A stretch of 6,141 nt of DNA from assembly GCA_017385345.1 (NCBI GenBank), contig JAFNRY010000127.1, forward strand, positions 1-6,141, written 5' to 3'. The notes beneath the pieces were generated by a model, which ran no database searches, was not told the origin of the DNA, and worked only from the letters and a program-made list of their open reading frames with translations. Origin of the DNA: Kiritimatiellia bacterium (GTDB taxonomy: Bacteria; Verrucomicrobiota; Kiritimatiellia; RFP12; UBA1067). Positions 1 through 6,099 of the stretch are shown here, piece after piece (position 1 is the first letter of the stretch; each line of letters opens with the position of its first letter). Both the position numbers and the translations under genes were made by a program.

Positions 1-1
1 C

Positions 2-1189
2 GATTCGTGGCGGGGGAAGGACGCCAGCGGCGCGGAATACAAGGATCTCGTTTACGAAGTCGAAGAGAAGAATACCGGCAATTTCATGGTCGGCATCGGC
101 GCGAGTTCGGTCGATTCCGTGTATGTTTCGGCCGAAGTCCAGCAGGCCAACTTCGATTTGTTCGCTCCGTCGAAGTATTTCCGGGGCGGAGGACAGAAGG
201 CGAGGTTGTACGTTGCGGCGGGTCCGCGTCTGCAGACGTACGAAGCATCGATTACGGAACCCTGGCTTTTTGACCGCCAGCTCGATTTTACCGTCGAGGG
301 CTACCGCCGGCAGAGATGGTACGACGAATACGACCTTATAAGATCCGGAGCCGCGGCAACGCTCGCCTATCCGGTGAAGTTTTGGCCGACATGGGATCCC
401 TTCGGCAGTTTCGGTGTGCGTCTTTCCGGCGAATTCATCGAGTTTGACGACCCGGATCACGGTTACTGGCTCTATAACGGACGAGCCGTTTCACTTTCCG
501 AGCGCGGCGGCGAGGACGACCGCTACGGCGATGCATTCGAGACCGTGGTGCGGCTTTTCTGGAACCGCGATACCCGCGACAGCTTCCAGTTCCCGAAATC
601 GGGAAACAGAACGCGCCTGTTCTTCGACATTGGCACTGGAGACAACGAGTACTGGAGGCTCGGCTTCAACCACCGCACGTATCTCCAGCCGTGGCGCAAG
701 GCGGTTCGCAGCGACAGCTGGCTCAGGGAACACGTCTTCATGCTCGCCCTGCGCGCCGAGACGATCGACGCGTTTTCCGATGACGTTCCGATCTACAACA
801 GGTTCTTCCTCGGCGGACCGAAGTCAATCCGCGGCATAGAATACCGCCATGTTTCGCCCATGGCGAGAAAACTCCGCGGACGCGATCCGGACGGCGATCC
901 CTCCAGCAAGTACACGCCGTGGGGCGGTCAGACTCTCGCCTGCGTCAACGCCGAGTACACGGTTCCCATCGTCAAGATGCTGCGCCTCGCGGCGTTCACC
1001 GACCTCGGCGCGATCGGCGAGGACGAGTTCGACGCGGATTTCGGGGATACGTTTGCGTGGACCGTAGGTTTGGGGGTGAGGATAGACATTCCGATGTTTC
1101 CGATACGTCTTGATTTCGGCACGCCGATAGAGAAGCCTGACCACGCCGACAAGGAGGTGTTCAGCTTCACCATCGGGTACGATTTCTGA
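2..1189 (+). CDS. bamA: Outer membrane protein assembly factor BamA (Omp85), C-terminal part; 5' end outside window
   Basis: BamA is the core of the BAM complex, which folds and inserts beta-barrel proteins into the outer membrane. The frame is open from base 2, so the gene starts upstream. The visible 395 residues begin in the last strand of the final POTRA domain (YKDLVYEVEEKNTGNF) and then cover the whole 16-strand barrel, close to the roughly 390-residue barrel of E. coli. Seen in the sequence: the 'GIGASSVDS' strand that opens the barrel, the Omp85 'WNRDTRDSFQFPKSG' segment (bases 560-604), the loop-6 motif 'GGPKSIRGIEY' (bases 812-844, with IRG at 827-835), and a C-terminal beta-signal ending in phenylalanine (FTIGYDF). 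The final aromatic residue is expected for a BAM substrate. The loop-6 motif reads IRGI rather than the commoner (V/I)RGF/Y. The skp-type gene follows 38 bases later. TamA is a possible alternative family member, but the skp-lpxD neighbours strongly favour BamA. Confidence 0.95.
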   Translation, partial: DSWRGKDASGAEYKDLVYEVEEKNTGNFMVGIGASSVDSVYVSAEVQQANFDLFAPSKYFRGGGQKARLYVAAGPRLQTYEASITEPWLFDRQLDFTVEGYRRQRWYDEYDLIRSGAAATLAYPVKFWPTWDPFGSFGVRLSGEFIEFDDPDHGYWLYNGRAVSLSERGGEDDRYGDAFETVVRLFWNRDTRDSFQFPKSGNRTRLFFDIGTGDNEYWRLGFNHRTYLQPWRKAVRSDSWLREHVFMLALRAETIDAFSDDVPIYNRFFLGGPKSIRGIEYRHVSPMARKLRGRDPDGDPSSKYTPWGGQTLACVNAEYTVPIVKMLRLAAFTDLGAIGEDEFDADFGDTFAWTVGLGVRIDIPMFPIRLDFGTPIEKPDHADKEVFSFTIGYDF

Positions 1190-1227
1190 CGCCGGGCGGC
1201 ACTTGAAAAGAAACGGAGACGGAAAAA

Positions 1228-1800
1228 ATGGATACGGGAAAAATCTGCATCGTCGCGATTTCCGCGATTGCCGCTGCGGTTGCGGCGGCGCAAAACATTG
1301 TCACTGCGGACATGGTCATGCTCGTCCGCAACCACTCCAGCTACCAGGCCAACAAGGATTTGCTGACCGGCATGGAGAAGGACTACCGCAAGAGCCTCGA
1401 GTCGATGCGCGACGAGCTCGAAAAGATACAGGAAGAGGGGCGCAAGCTCTCCGAAGAATTGAAAAACCCCATGTTGTCGGCGGCTGCAAAGGAGAAAGCG
1501 GAGAAGGATATGTCGTCCGTGCAGCAGCGCTACATGGCTCTCCAGCAGAAGATGATGAACGAAGCCAAGCAGAACCAGAAGACGATATCCGACATGGAGG
1601 CGCGCCTTCTGAAGTCGCAGACCGACGACCTGCGCAAGAAGGTCGCGGAGTTCGCGAAGGAGAAGGGCTACGACTTGGTGTTGGATTCGTCGGCCGCGCT
1701 CTACGCCGTCGCTGGTCTCGACGTGACGGACGCCTTGTTGGAGTACATGGGCGTCGATCCGAAGGCCGCCCGCGCCAAGGAGAGCGATGAAAGCAAGTGA
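1228..1800 (+). CDS. skp: Skp/OmpH-family periplasmic chaperone
   Basis: Skp (OmpH) is a trimeric periplasmic 'jellyfish' chaperone that carries unfolded outer-membrane proteins to BAM. The 190-residue product starts with a charged and hydrophobic leader (MDTGKICIVAISAIAAAVAAA). A signal peptidase I site is likely after the AAA run near residue 21. Residues 28-46 align with the usual N-terminal beta-strand and helix start. Residues 48-145 are a long, Glu/Lys-rich helical stretch broken near residues 80-84 (NPMLS), as expected for the two tentacle helices. The C-terminal strand region 'EKGYDLVLDSSAALYA' followed by 'LDVTDALLEYM' (residues 145-173) is the family signature. A GGAG at 1215-1218 sits 9 bases before the ATG. 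The 3' end overlaps lpxD by 14 bases. Length is slightly above the 160-170 residues typical of the family, owing to a charged tail (AARAKESDESK). Assignment to the family is firm; the exact name (skp or ompH) is by synteny. Confidence 0.93.
   Translation: MDTGKICIVAISAIAAAVAAAQNIVTADMVMLVRNHSSYQANKDLLTGMEKDYRKSLESMRDELEKIQEEGRKLSEELKNPMLSAAAKEKAEKDMSSVQQRYMALQQKMMNEAKQNQKTISDMEARLLKSQTDDLRKKVAEFAKEKGYDLVLDSSAALYAVAGLDVTDALLEYMGVDPKAARAKESDESK
1777..1782 (+). promoter_or_regulatory. Shine-Dalgarno site of lpxD inside the skp gene
   Basis: AAGGAG lies 4 bases before the ATG at 1787 and is embedded in the last codons of skp. It fixes the lpxD start and implies that lpxD is translated by ribosomes finishing skp. 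Confidence 0.7.
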
Positions 1801-2830
1801 ACTTGCCGCGAGGCTCGGCGGGACGCTCGAAGGGGCGGATGTCGAACTGGTCGCGTGCGCGGGACTCGAAGAAGCCCGGCATGGCGATTTGAGTTTCTGC
1901 AAAGATCCCAGACACTCCAAGCTTGTCGAGACGACGAAGGCGTCCGCAGTATTGCTGTCGTCCGGATGGAACGGGCCGGCGCCGCATTCCGCGATACGCG
2001 TTCCGGATCCGGACCGCGCCTGCATGGCGGCGGCGAAACTGTTCGCTCCTCCGGAGCCCATGCGAGCTCCCGGCGTGCATCCTTCGGCCATCGTCGATCC
2101 TTCGGCCAAGATAGGAGAGGGCGTTCATATCGGCGCCCATACCGTGGTTGAAAAAGGCGCGGAGATCGCGGCCGACGCGGTCGTCGAAGCGCAGGTCTTC
2201 GTGGGCGAAGGCTGCCGCATTGGCGAGAAAACCCACATCTATCCTCAGGTGACGTTGCGCGAAGGCACGGTCGTCGGGAAAAACTGCATAATCCATTGCG
2301 GCGTCAGGCTCGGCGGCGACGGATACGGCTTCACAACGAACGTCGAAAGCGACGGCACCGTCGAGATCGACAAGATTCCGCAGTTGGGGATAGTCGAAAT
2401 CGGCGATGGTGTGGAGATAGGCTCCAACACGACGATCGACCGGGCGCGTATCGGCAGAACGTATATCGGCCCGATGACAAAGATAGACAATCTCGTGCAG
2501 ATAGGGCACAATGTCAAAATCAAGGGTTATAGCGGGCTTATAGCGCAGAGCGGCATCGCCGGCTCGACGCAGATAGGACAGGGGTGCCTCATCTGGGCGC
2601 AGGCGGGGATATCCGGGCATATAAAGATTGCGGACGGCGTGCAGGTCGGGCCGCAGGCCGGGGTTCCGCAATCTCTCGACGGATCGGTGAAGTATGTCAT
2701 AGGAGCGCCCGCCGAATCCATGAAAGAGTTCGGCGCCAGGCTGCTTCTTCCGAAGATGGTCGCCAAGCTCAAGGCCGAAGTCAAGGAACTCAAGGCGGCG
2801 CGGCGGCCGGAGGAGGTCGGGCATGTTTGA
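1787..2830 (+). CDS. lpxD: UDP-3-O-(3-hydroxyacyl)glucosamine N-acyltransferase (LpxD)
   Basis: LpxD is a cytoplasmic homotrimer that transfers a 3-hydroxyacyl chain from acyl carrier protein to the 2-amino group of UDP-3-O-acylglucosamine, the third committed step of lipid A synthesis. The product is 347 residues (E. coli LpxD is 341). Residues 1-95 form the N-terminal uridine-binding domain with the typical opening (ASELAARLGGTLEG) and 'GDLSF' at 33-37. Residues 97-295 are a left-handed beta-helix of hexapeptide repeats. The family motif 'GGDGYGF' is at 176-182, 'TTIDRARIG' at 215-223, and the expected catalytic histidine is His241 in 'QIGHNVKI'. The C-terminal helix (residues 311-340) is the acyl-carrier-protein-recognising extension. 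The start at 1787 is set by AAGGAG and the conserved N-terminus. The gene overlaps skp by 14 bases and the fucokinase gene by 8. LpxA is excluded by the N-terminal domain and motif set. Confidence 0.97.
   Translation: MKASELAARLGGTLEGADVELVACAGLEEARHGDLSFCKDPRHSKLVETTKASAVLLSSGWNGPAPHSAIRVPDPDRACMAAAKLFAPPEPMRAPGVHPSAIVDPSAKIGEGVHIGAHTVVEKGAEIAADAVVEAQVFVGEGCRIGEKTHIYPQVTLREGTVVGKNCIIHCGVRLGGDGYGFTTNVESDGTVEIDKIPQLGIVEIGDGVEIGSNTTIDRARIGRTYIGPMTKIDNLVQIGHNVKIKGYSGLIAQSGIAGSTQIGQGCLIWAQAGISGHIKIADGVQVGPQAGVPQSLDGSVKYVIGAPAESMKEFGARLLLPKMVAKLKAEVKELKAARRPEEVGHV
2811..2817 (+). promoter_or_regulatory. Near-perfect Shine-Dalgarno site of the fkp-like gene
   Basis: AGGAGGT, within a longer GGAGGAGGT at 2809-2817, is 5 bases upstream of the ATG at 2823 and lies within the last codons of lpxD. 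It is the best match to the anti-Shine-Dalgarno consensus at any start in the window. It suggests that the downstream gene is translated strongly in its own right as well as by coupling. Confidence 0.75.
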
Positions 2831-4898
2831 TATTGTCGCGATAACAGCCGCAAACGAAGCCCAGGCGCGCGGATACCGCGCGCTGACGGCCGGGCGGAGG
2901 AATGTCTATTCCATACCGGATCCCGGCGGCCGGCGCGTCGATTCGCTCGGCGCAACGGTCAACACGCTCAACAAGCTTTGGAACAAGATTCCCGGAGCGA
3001 AAGCCGGGTCGCCTTCCGGAACCTTGCTCGTATGCCACAGCGGCGGCGATGCGCGACGCACGCCCGGATACGCCGCGATGGGCAAGGCTTTCATACCGTT
3101 GAAAGACGGCCGCAGCCTTTTCGATCACATAGTCTCGTTCATGTCGCGGCTGCGTCTGCCGGCGGCCGGCGGAGTTCTTGTCGTGTCGGGAGATGTATTG
3201 CCGCGTTTCGACGCGGCCGCGGCTTCGTTCGGCGCCGCCGGGGTTACCGGCGTCGCCTACGTCGACGGAGCCGGAGAAGCGCGCAGGCACGGCGTGTACG
3301 TTGCCGCGCCCGGCAGGACGGCGCTGCGCAGGGTTTCAGCTTTCGTCCAGAAGCCGCAGGTTTCCGGCGGCAGGCATCTAATAGACACGGGTATAATGTT
3401 CATCGACTGGCCGACCGCGTCCAAAATGCGCAATCTCCCAGTCGCTGGCGATATTTACGATGAATTTCCCTCCATGCTGCTCGGCGGCTTTGCGCGATTC
3501 AACGTCAACATCGTGCCAAGGTGCACTTTCTTCCACGTCGGAACCACCCGCGAGGTGCTCGACCGCCTTGGCGACGGAAACACTTACGTGGATTCCGTCG
3601 GCTGCCGTTTGAAGCTCGCCGGCCGCAATGTCGTCACCAATGTGCCCGCGGGACGGTTTAAAACGCTTTCGCTCGCCGAGGGCGAGTGTTTCACGTGCAT
3701 ACCCGTCGGCAAGGAAGGATGGTACGATTTGAAGTATCGGATAGACGACAATTTCAAGACGGACGGGTTGTGGGAGAAGCACGGCCTCGCCGAAAAGATG
3801 AAGAAGATCGACTATGCGCGCTTGCTTGCCGCAAGGAGGGCGTCCGGCGGCAAGACCGTCACCGCGACGTTGCCGGTGCGAATAGATTTCGCCGGCGGAT
3901 GGAGCGACACTCCGCCGATATGCTGCGATAAGGGCGGGGCCGTGTTCAACGTGGCTGTCGATCTCGATGGACGCAGGCCCGTTTCGGTCACGGTGAAGCC
4001 GCGCAAAGACAAATTCGTCCGTATTGTGTCGAAGGATCTCGGGAAGACGAGGATCGTTCGCACCGCCGCCGAGCTCGCCGATCATTCCGATCCGTCGGAC
4101 TGGTGCGCGCTGGCGAAGTCCGCTCTCGCAGTGACCGGATTCGAGTTCGGCTCGCGCGGCATAGATTTGATTATGTCCGCCGAACTGCCGAAAGGTAGCG
4201 GAATGGGCACGAGTTCGATACTCGGCGCCGCGGCGGTGGCCGCGCTCACCGGAAAGACGGACGCGGCCGAGATATCCGGACTCGTTCTCGCTCTCGAGAA
4301 GGAGATGGGTACGGACGGCGGCTGGCAAGACCAGTATGGCGGACTTGAAGGCGGGTTCAAGCTTCTTGAATCGAAACCGGGATCGAAGCAGCAAGTAGCC
4401 GTCACTTGCGTGCAGCCGCCAAGGGCGGCTCTCAAGGCGCTCCGGGAACGCGCGCTTCTCTATTTCACCGGCCAGAAGCGCATGGCGCGCAACATACTGC
4501 GCAAAGTGGTCGCGTTTTACGCCGCCAATCCGCACGGGTTCGGCGATATTCTCGTAGATAGCCTGAAGCGTGGCGCGAAGGAATGCTCATCCGCGCTCGC
4601 GAGGGGGGATCTCAAGGCGTTCGCGTCCGCGGTGAACGGTTATTGGAGGGACAAAAAGCTCCTCGATCCCGGAAGCACCAACGAGCGCGTCGAGGCGATA
4701 ATCGAAAAGATTTCGCCTTTTGCCGATGCGTTGACTCTGACCGGCGCCGGCGGCGGCGGATTCATGTTCATCCTCGCAAAGTCGGCGGCGGCGGCGAAGC
4801 GCATAAAGCGGACGCTGGAAGCGGACAAGCCGTCTGTCTATTCGAGATTCTATTCGATCGAAGTGGACGAGGCCGGGTTGCAAGTGGAGATTACATGA
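2823..4898 (+). CDS. fkp: Bifunctional L-fucokinase / fucose-1-phosphate guanylyltransferase (Fkp-like, compact form)
   Basis: Fkp enzymes salvage L-fucose: the C-terminal GHMP kinase makes fucose-1-phosphate and the N-terminal domain converts it with GTP to GDP-L-fucose, the donor for fucosylated glycans. Residues 1-240 resemble the pyrophosphorylase domain, with the nucleotide-binding 'CHSGGDARRTPGYAAMGK' (71-88), 'VVSGDV' (120-125) and 'LIDTGIMFID' (186-195). Residues 260-310 would be a shortened beta-helix/hinge. Residues 349-691 are a full fucokinase: 'PVRIDFAGGWSDTPP' (351-365), the phosphate loop 'PKGSGMGTSS' (456-465), 'GGWQDQYGG' (499-507) and 'LTGAGGGGFMF' (639-649). The GGW(S/T)DTPP and GGWQDQYGG strings are, from memory, typical of fucokinases rather than of heptose or galactose kinases. 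At 691 residues it is much shorter than Bacteroides Fkp (about 950); the helical segment between the domains is nearly absent. It overlaps lpxD by 8 bases and aroQ by 4 (ATGA). The kinase call is strong, the guanylyltransferase call good; the true sugar could be D-arabinose or a related sugar instead. Confidence 0.88.
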   Translation: MFDIVAITAANEAQARGYRALTAGRRNVYSIPDPGGRRVDSLGATVNTLNKLWNKIPGAKAGSPSGTLLVCHSGGDARRTPGYAAMGKAFIPLKDGRSLFDHIVSFMSRLRLPAAGGVLVVSGDVLPRFDAAAASFGAAGVTGVAYVDGAGEARRHGVYVAAPGRTALRRVSAFVQKPQVSGGRHLIDTGIMFIDWPTASKMRNLPVAGDIYDEFPSMLLGGFARFNVNIVPRCTFFHVGTTREVLDRLGDGNTYVDSVGCRLKLAGRNVVTNVPAGRFKTLSLAEGECFTCIPVGKEGWYDLKYRIDDNFKTDGLWEKHGLAEKMKKIDYARLLAARRASGGKTVTATLPVRIDFAGGWSDTPPICCDKGGAVFNVAVDLDGRRPVSVTVKPRKDKFVRIVSKDLGKTRIVRTAAELADHSDPSDWCALAKSALAVTGFEFGSRGIDLIMSAELPKGSGMGTSSILGAAAVAALTGKTDAAEISGLVLALEKEMGTDGGWQDQYGGLEGGFKLLESKPGSKQQVAVTCVQPPRAALKALRERALLYFTGQKRMARNILRKVVAFYAANPHGFGDILVDSLKRGAKECSSALARGDLKAFASAVNGYWRDKKLLDPGSTNERVEAIIEKISPFADALTLTGAGGGGFMFILAKSAAAAKRIKRTLEADKPSVYSRFYSIEVDEAGLQVEIT
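4886..4889 (+). promoter_or_regulatory. Shine-Dalgarno site of aroQ
   Basis: GGAG lies 5 bases before the ATG at 4895, inside the last codons of the fkp-like gene. With the ATGA stop/start overlap it supports 4895 as the aroQ start, rather than the longer open frame that begins upstream within fkp. Confidence 0.6.
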
Positions 4899-5329
4899 AG
4901 ATACTTGTGTTGAACGGTCCGAATCTCAATCTGCTCGGCGTTCGCGAACCTTCGCTGTACGGCCGGCGCGACAGTGCGGCGCTCGAAGGGTACTGCCGCG
5001 GCGTGGCGGCGGAGTGCGGAGCCGAGGTTGAAATGCGCCAGACCAACCACGAGGGCGTCTTGGTGGATTGGATCCAGCAGTCCGCCGGCGCGTTCGACGC
5101 CATCGTCCTGAACGCCGCCGCCTACACGCATACGTCGGTTGCGATACTGGACGCGATCAAGGCCGTCGGCGCCAGGGTCGTCGAGGTTCATCTCACCGAG
5201 CCCAAAGAACGCGAACCGTTCCGCCGCGTGTCGTACGTCGGCATGGCCGCGGAGAAGACGTTTTCCGGGAAAGGGTTCGATTCTTACGGCGAAGCCATAC
5301 GCCATCTGTGCGGAAAGGCCGCGGACTGA
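4895..5329 (+). CDS. aroQ: Type II 3-dehydroquinate dehydratase
   Basis: AroQ is a cytoplasmic dodecameric enzyme that removes water from 3-dehydroquinate to give 3-dehydroshikimate, the third step of aromatic amino acid precursor synthesis. The 144-residue length is standard. Seen: 'LNGPNLNLLGVREPSLYG' (residues 6-23), containing the catalytic Arg17 and Tyr22 of the flexible lid; 'NHEG' (51-54) with the following 'DWI'; 'THTS' (78-81); and His99 in 'EVHL', followed by 'REPFRRVSY' (106-114). The substrate-binding asparagine is at 73. Two conserved spots differ: the usual N-(P/A)-G-(A/G) after Asn73 reads NAAA, and the usual 'LSN' after His99 reads 'LTE'. The C-terminal 'SGKGFDSYGEAI' resembles one sub-branch of the family. 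Start: ATGA overlap with the upstream stop plus a GGAG. The stop overlaps the next ATG by one base. Function is very likely retained because Arg17, Tyr22, Asn73 and His99 are all present. Confidence 0.95.
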   Translation: MKILVLNGPNLNLLGVREPSLYGRRDSAALEGYCRGVAAECGAEVEMRQTNHEGVLVDWIQQSAGAFDAIVLNAAAYTHTSVAILDAIKAVGARVVEVHLTEPKEREPFRRVSYVGMAAEKTFSGKGFDSYGEAIRHLCGKAAD

Positions 5330-5580
5330 TGCCGTACTACATTTACGAGGCCAAGGATCAGGAACGCGGCTGCCCCAGATGCCGGGCTGGATTCGGCGTG
5401 GACCAGCCTCTTGCGGCAACTCCGCTCAGCAAATGCCCCGATTGCGGCGCCGCGGTGTTCCGGGTCGTGCAGGCCCCCGCGCTCGGACGCTCAAAGACTG
5501 ATCTCCACTACCGGGCGAAACGTGCCGGTTTCCATACTCTCAAGAGGACGGGGAAGGGCGAATACGAGAAACTTTATTAG
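5329..5580 (+). CDS. FmdB-like small zinc-ribbon protein
   Basis: The product is an 83-residue protein with two CxxC knuckles (Cys15/Cys18 and Cys36/Cys39), which should bind one zinc ion. The opening 'MPYYIYEA', 'PLSKCPDCGAAVFRVVQAPA' (32-51) and the spacing of the second knuckle match the FmdB/putative regulatory zinc-ribbon family. The first knuckle is pushed about seven residues later than in the common 'MPIYEYRCxxCG' form by an insert (AKDQERG). The basic tail (residues 58-83, 'YRAKRAGFHTLKRTGKGEYEKLY') is longer than in minimal FmdB proteins; I recall a similar 'GF..L...G.G.YEK' ending in family members from Planctomycetes/Verrucomicrobia-type bacteria. Function in this family is not established; FmdB was named as a regulator of formamidase genes in Methylophilus. 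The ATG at 5329 shares one base with the aroQ stop (TGATG), with a GGAAAGG about 10 bases upstream. No signal peptide or membrane segment is seen. Confidence 0.82.
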   Translation: MPYYIYEAKDQERGCPRCRAGFGVDQPLAATPLSKCPDCGAAVFRVVQAPALGRSKTDLHYRAKRAGFHTLKRTGKGEYEKLY

Positions 5581-5598
5581 GGACGCGAGAAAGAGGCG

Positions 5599-6084
5599 AT
5601 GAAGAAACCGACACCTGCGGGAAGGAACGACCTGAGCGCTTTGAAGGCGCTCGGCAACGGTTCGGCGATACCGGGAAAATACGATCCGTCCGTGCTCGAA
5701 ACGTTTTCGAACAGCAGGCCGGGCCGCGACTACTGGGTCGTGTTCACCGCCCCGGAATTCACCACTCTCTGCCCGAAAACGGGCCAGCCCGACTTCGCGA
5801 CGCTCACAATCAGGTACATCCCCGGAGAGAAACTTGTGGAGTCGAAGTCGTTGAAGCTGTACTTGTTCGGGTTCAGGAACAACGGCGATTTCCACGAGGA
5901 CGTGGTGAATACGGTTTTCGACGATCTGCGCCGGCTTCTCGATCCGAAGTACATGGAGGTTTACGGGGCATTCGCGCCGCGCGGAGGAATATCGATAGAC
6001 CCGTATGTGAACGGGGGGCGCGGGGCCAAGTACAGGAAACTGGCCGCCGAAAGGTTCGCCTCCTGGCCCGGTGCGAGAAAATGA
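5599..6084 (+). CDS. queF: NADPH-dependent preQ0 reductase (7-cyano-7-deazaguanine reductase), type I
   Basis: QueF reduces the nitrile of preQ0 to the aminomethyl group of preQ1 using two NADPH, the last free-base step before insertion into tRNA in queuosine synthesis. The 161-residue product is the short unimodular (YkvM-like) form; B. subtilis QueF is 165. Seen: 'EFTTLCPKTGQPDFATL' (53-69), with the thioimide-forming Cys58 and the proton-donating Asp65; the QueF motif 'ESKSLKLYLFGFRN' (81-94); and 'GDFHEDVVN' (96-104), with the substrate-binding His99 and Glu100. 'GAFAPRGGISIDPY' (123-136) is also typical of the C-terminal part. The ATG at 5599 is the only plausible start between the preceding in-frame TAG (5578-5580) and the conserved region; AAGAGG (5591-5596) is close to it. 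It has the same reading frame as the zinc-ribbon gene and topA. No queC, queD or queE is visible here. Confidence 0.97.
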   Translation: MKKPTPAGRNDLSALKALGNGSAIPGKYDPSVLETFSNSRPGRDYWVVFTAPEFTTLCPKTGQPDFATLTIRYIPGEKLVESKSLKLYLFGFRNNGDFHEDVVNTVFDDLRRLLDPKYMEVYGAFAPRGGISIDPYVNGGRGAKYRKLAAERFASWPGARK

Positions 6085-6099
6085 AAGGCGTGGTTTGAC

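Noticed and set aside
1151..1159. Perfect Shine-Dalgarno-like AAGGAGGTG near the end of bamA
   Set aside because: No start codon follows at a useful distance, and it simply encodes conserved barrel residues (KEV). It is too far from the skp ATG at 1228.
1191..1200. Short inverted repeat (GCCG-GG-CGGC) just after bamA, as a possible terminator
   Set aside because: The stem is only four base pairs with a two-base loop and no T-run follows. A terminator here would also separate bamA from skp.
928..2109. Minus-strand open frame of 393 codons opposite the end of bamA, skp and the start of lpxD
   Set aside because: No domain or credible start context, and it overlaps three real genes. It is a shadow of their codon usage.
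1316..2824. Long open frame on the minus strand (about 500 codons) opposite skp and lpxD
   Set aside because: The translation is arginine/proline-rich low-complexity sequence with no recognisable domain. It lies fully opposite two well-supported genes. Such frames arise from codon bias in GC-rich DNA.
3378..4535. Minus-strand open frame of 385 codons opposite the fkp-like gene
   Set aside because: It covers the catalytic motifs of the clear fucokinase on the other strand and its product resembles no family I recognise.
4744..4799. GGC/GCG-rich tract resembling a trinucleotide repeat
   Set aside because: It encodes the glycine-rich GHMP kinase motif (GAGGGG) and a following alanine run, so protein sequence and codon bias explain it.
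4583..4894. Upstream extension of the aroQ frame inside fkp
   Set aside because: The AroQ family begins at MKILVLNGPN (base 4895), with a ribosome-binding site and ATGA overlap. The upstream part is low-complexity translation of the fkp coding strand in another frame.
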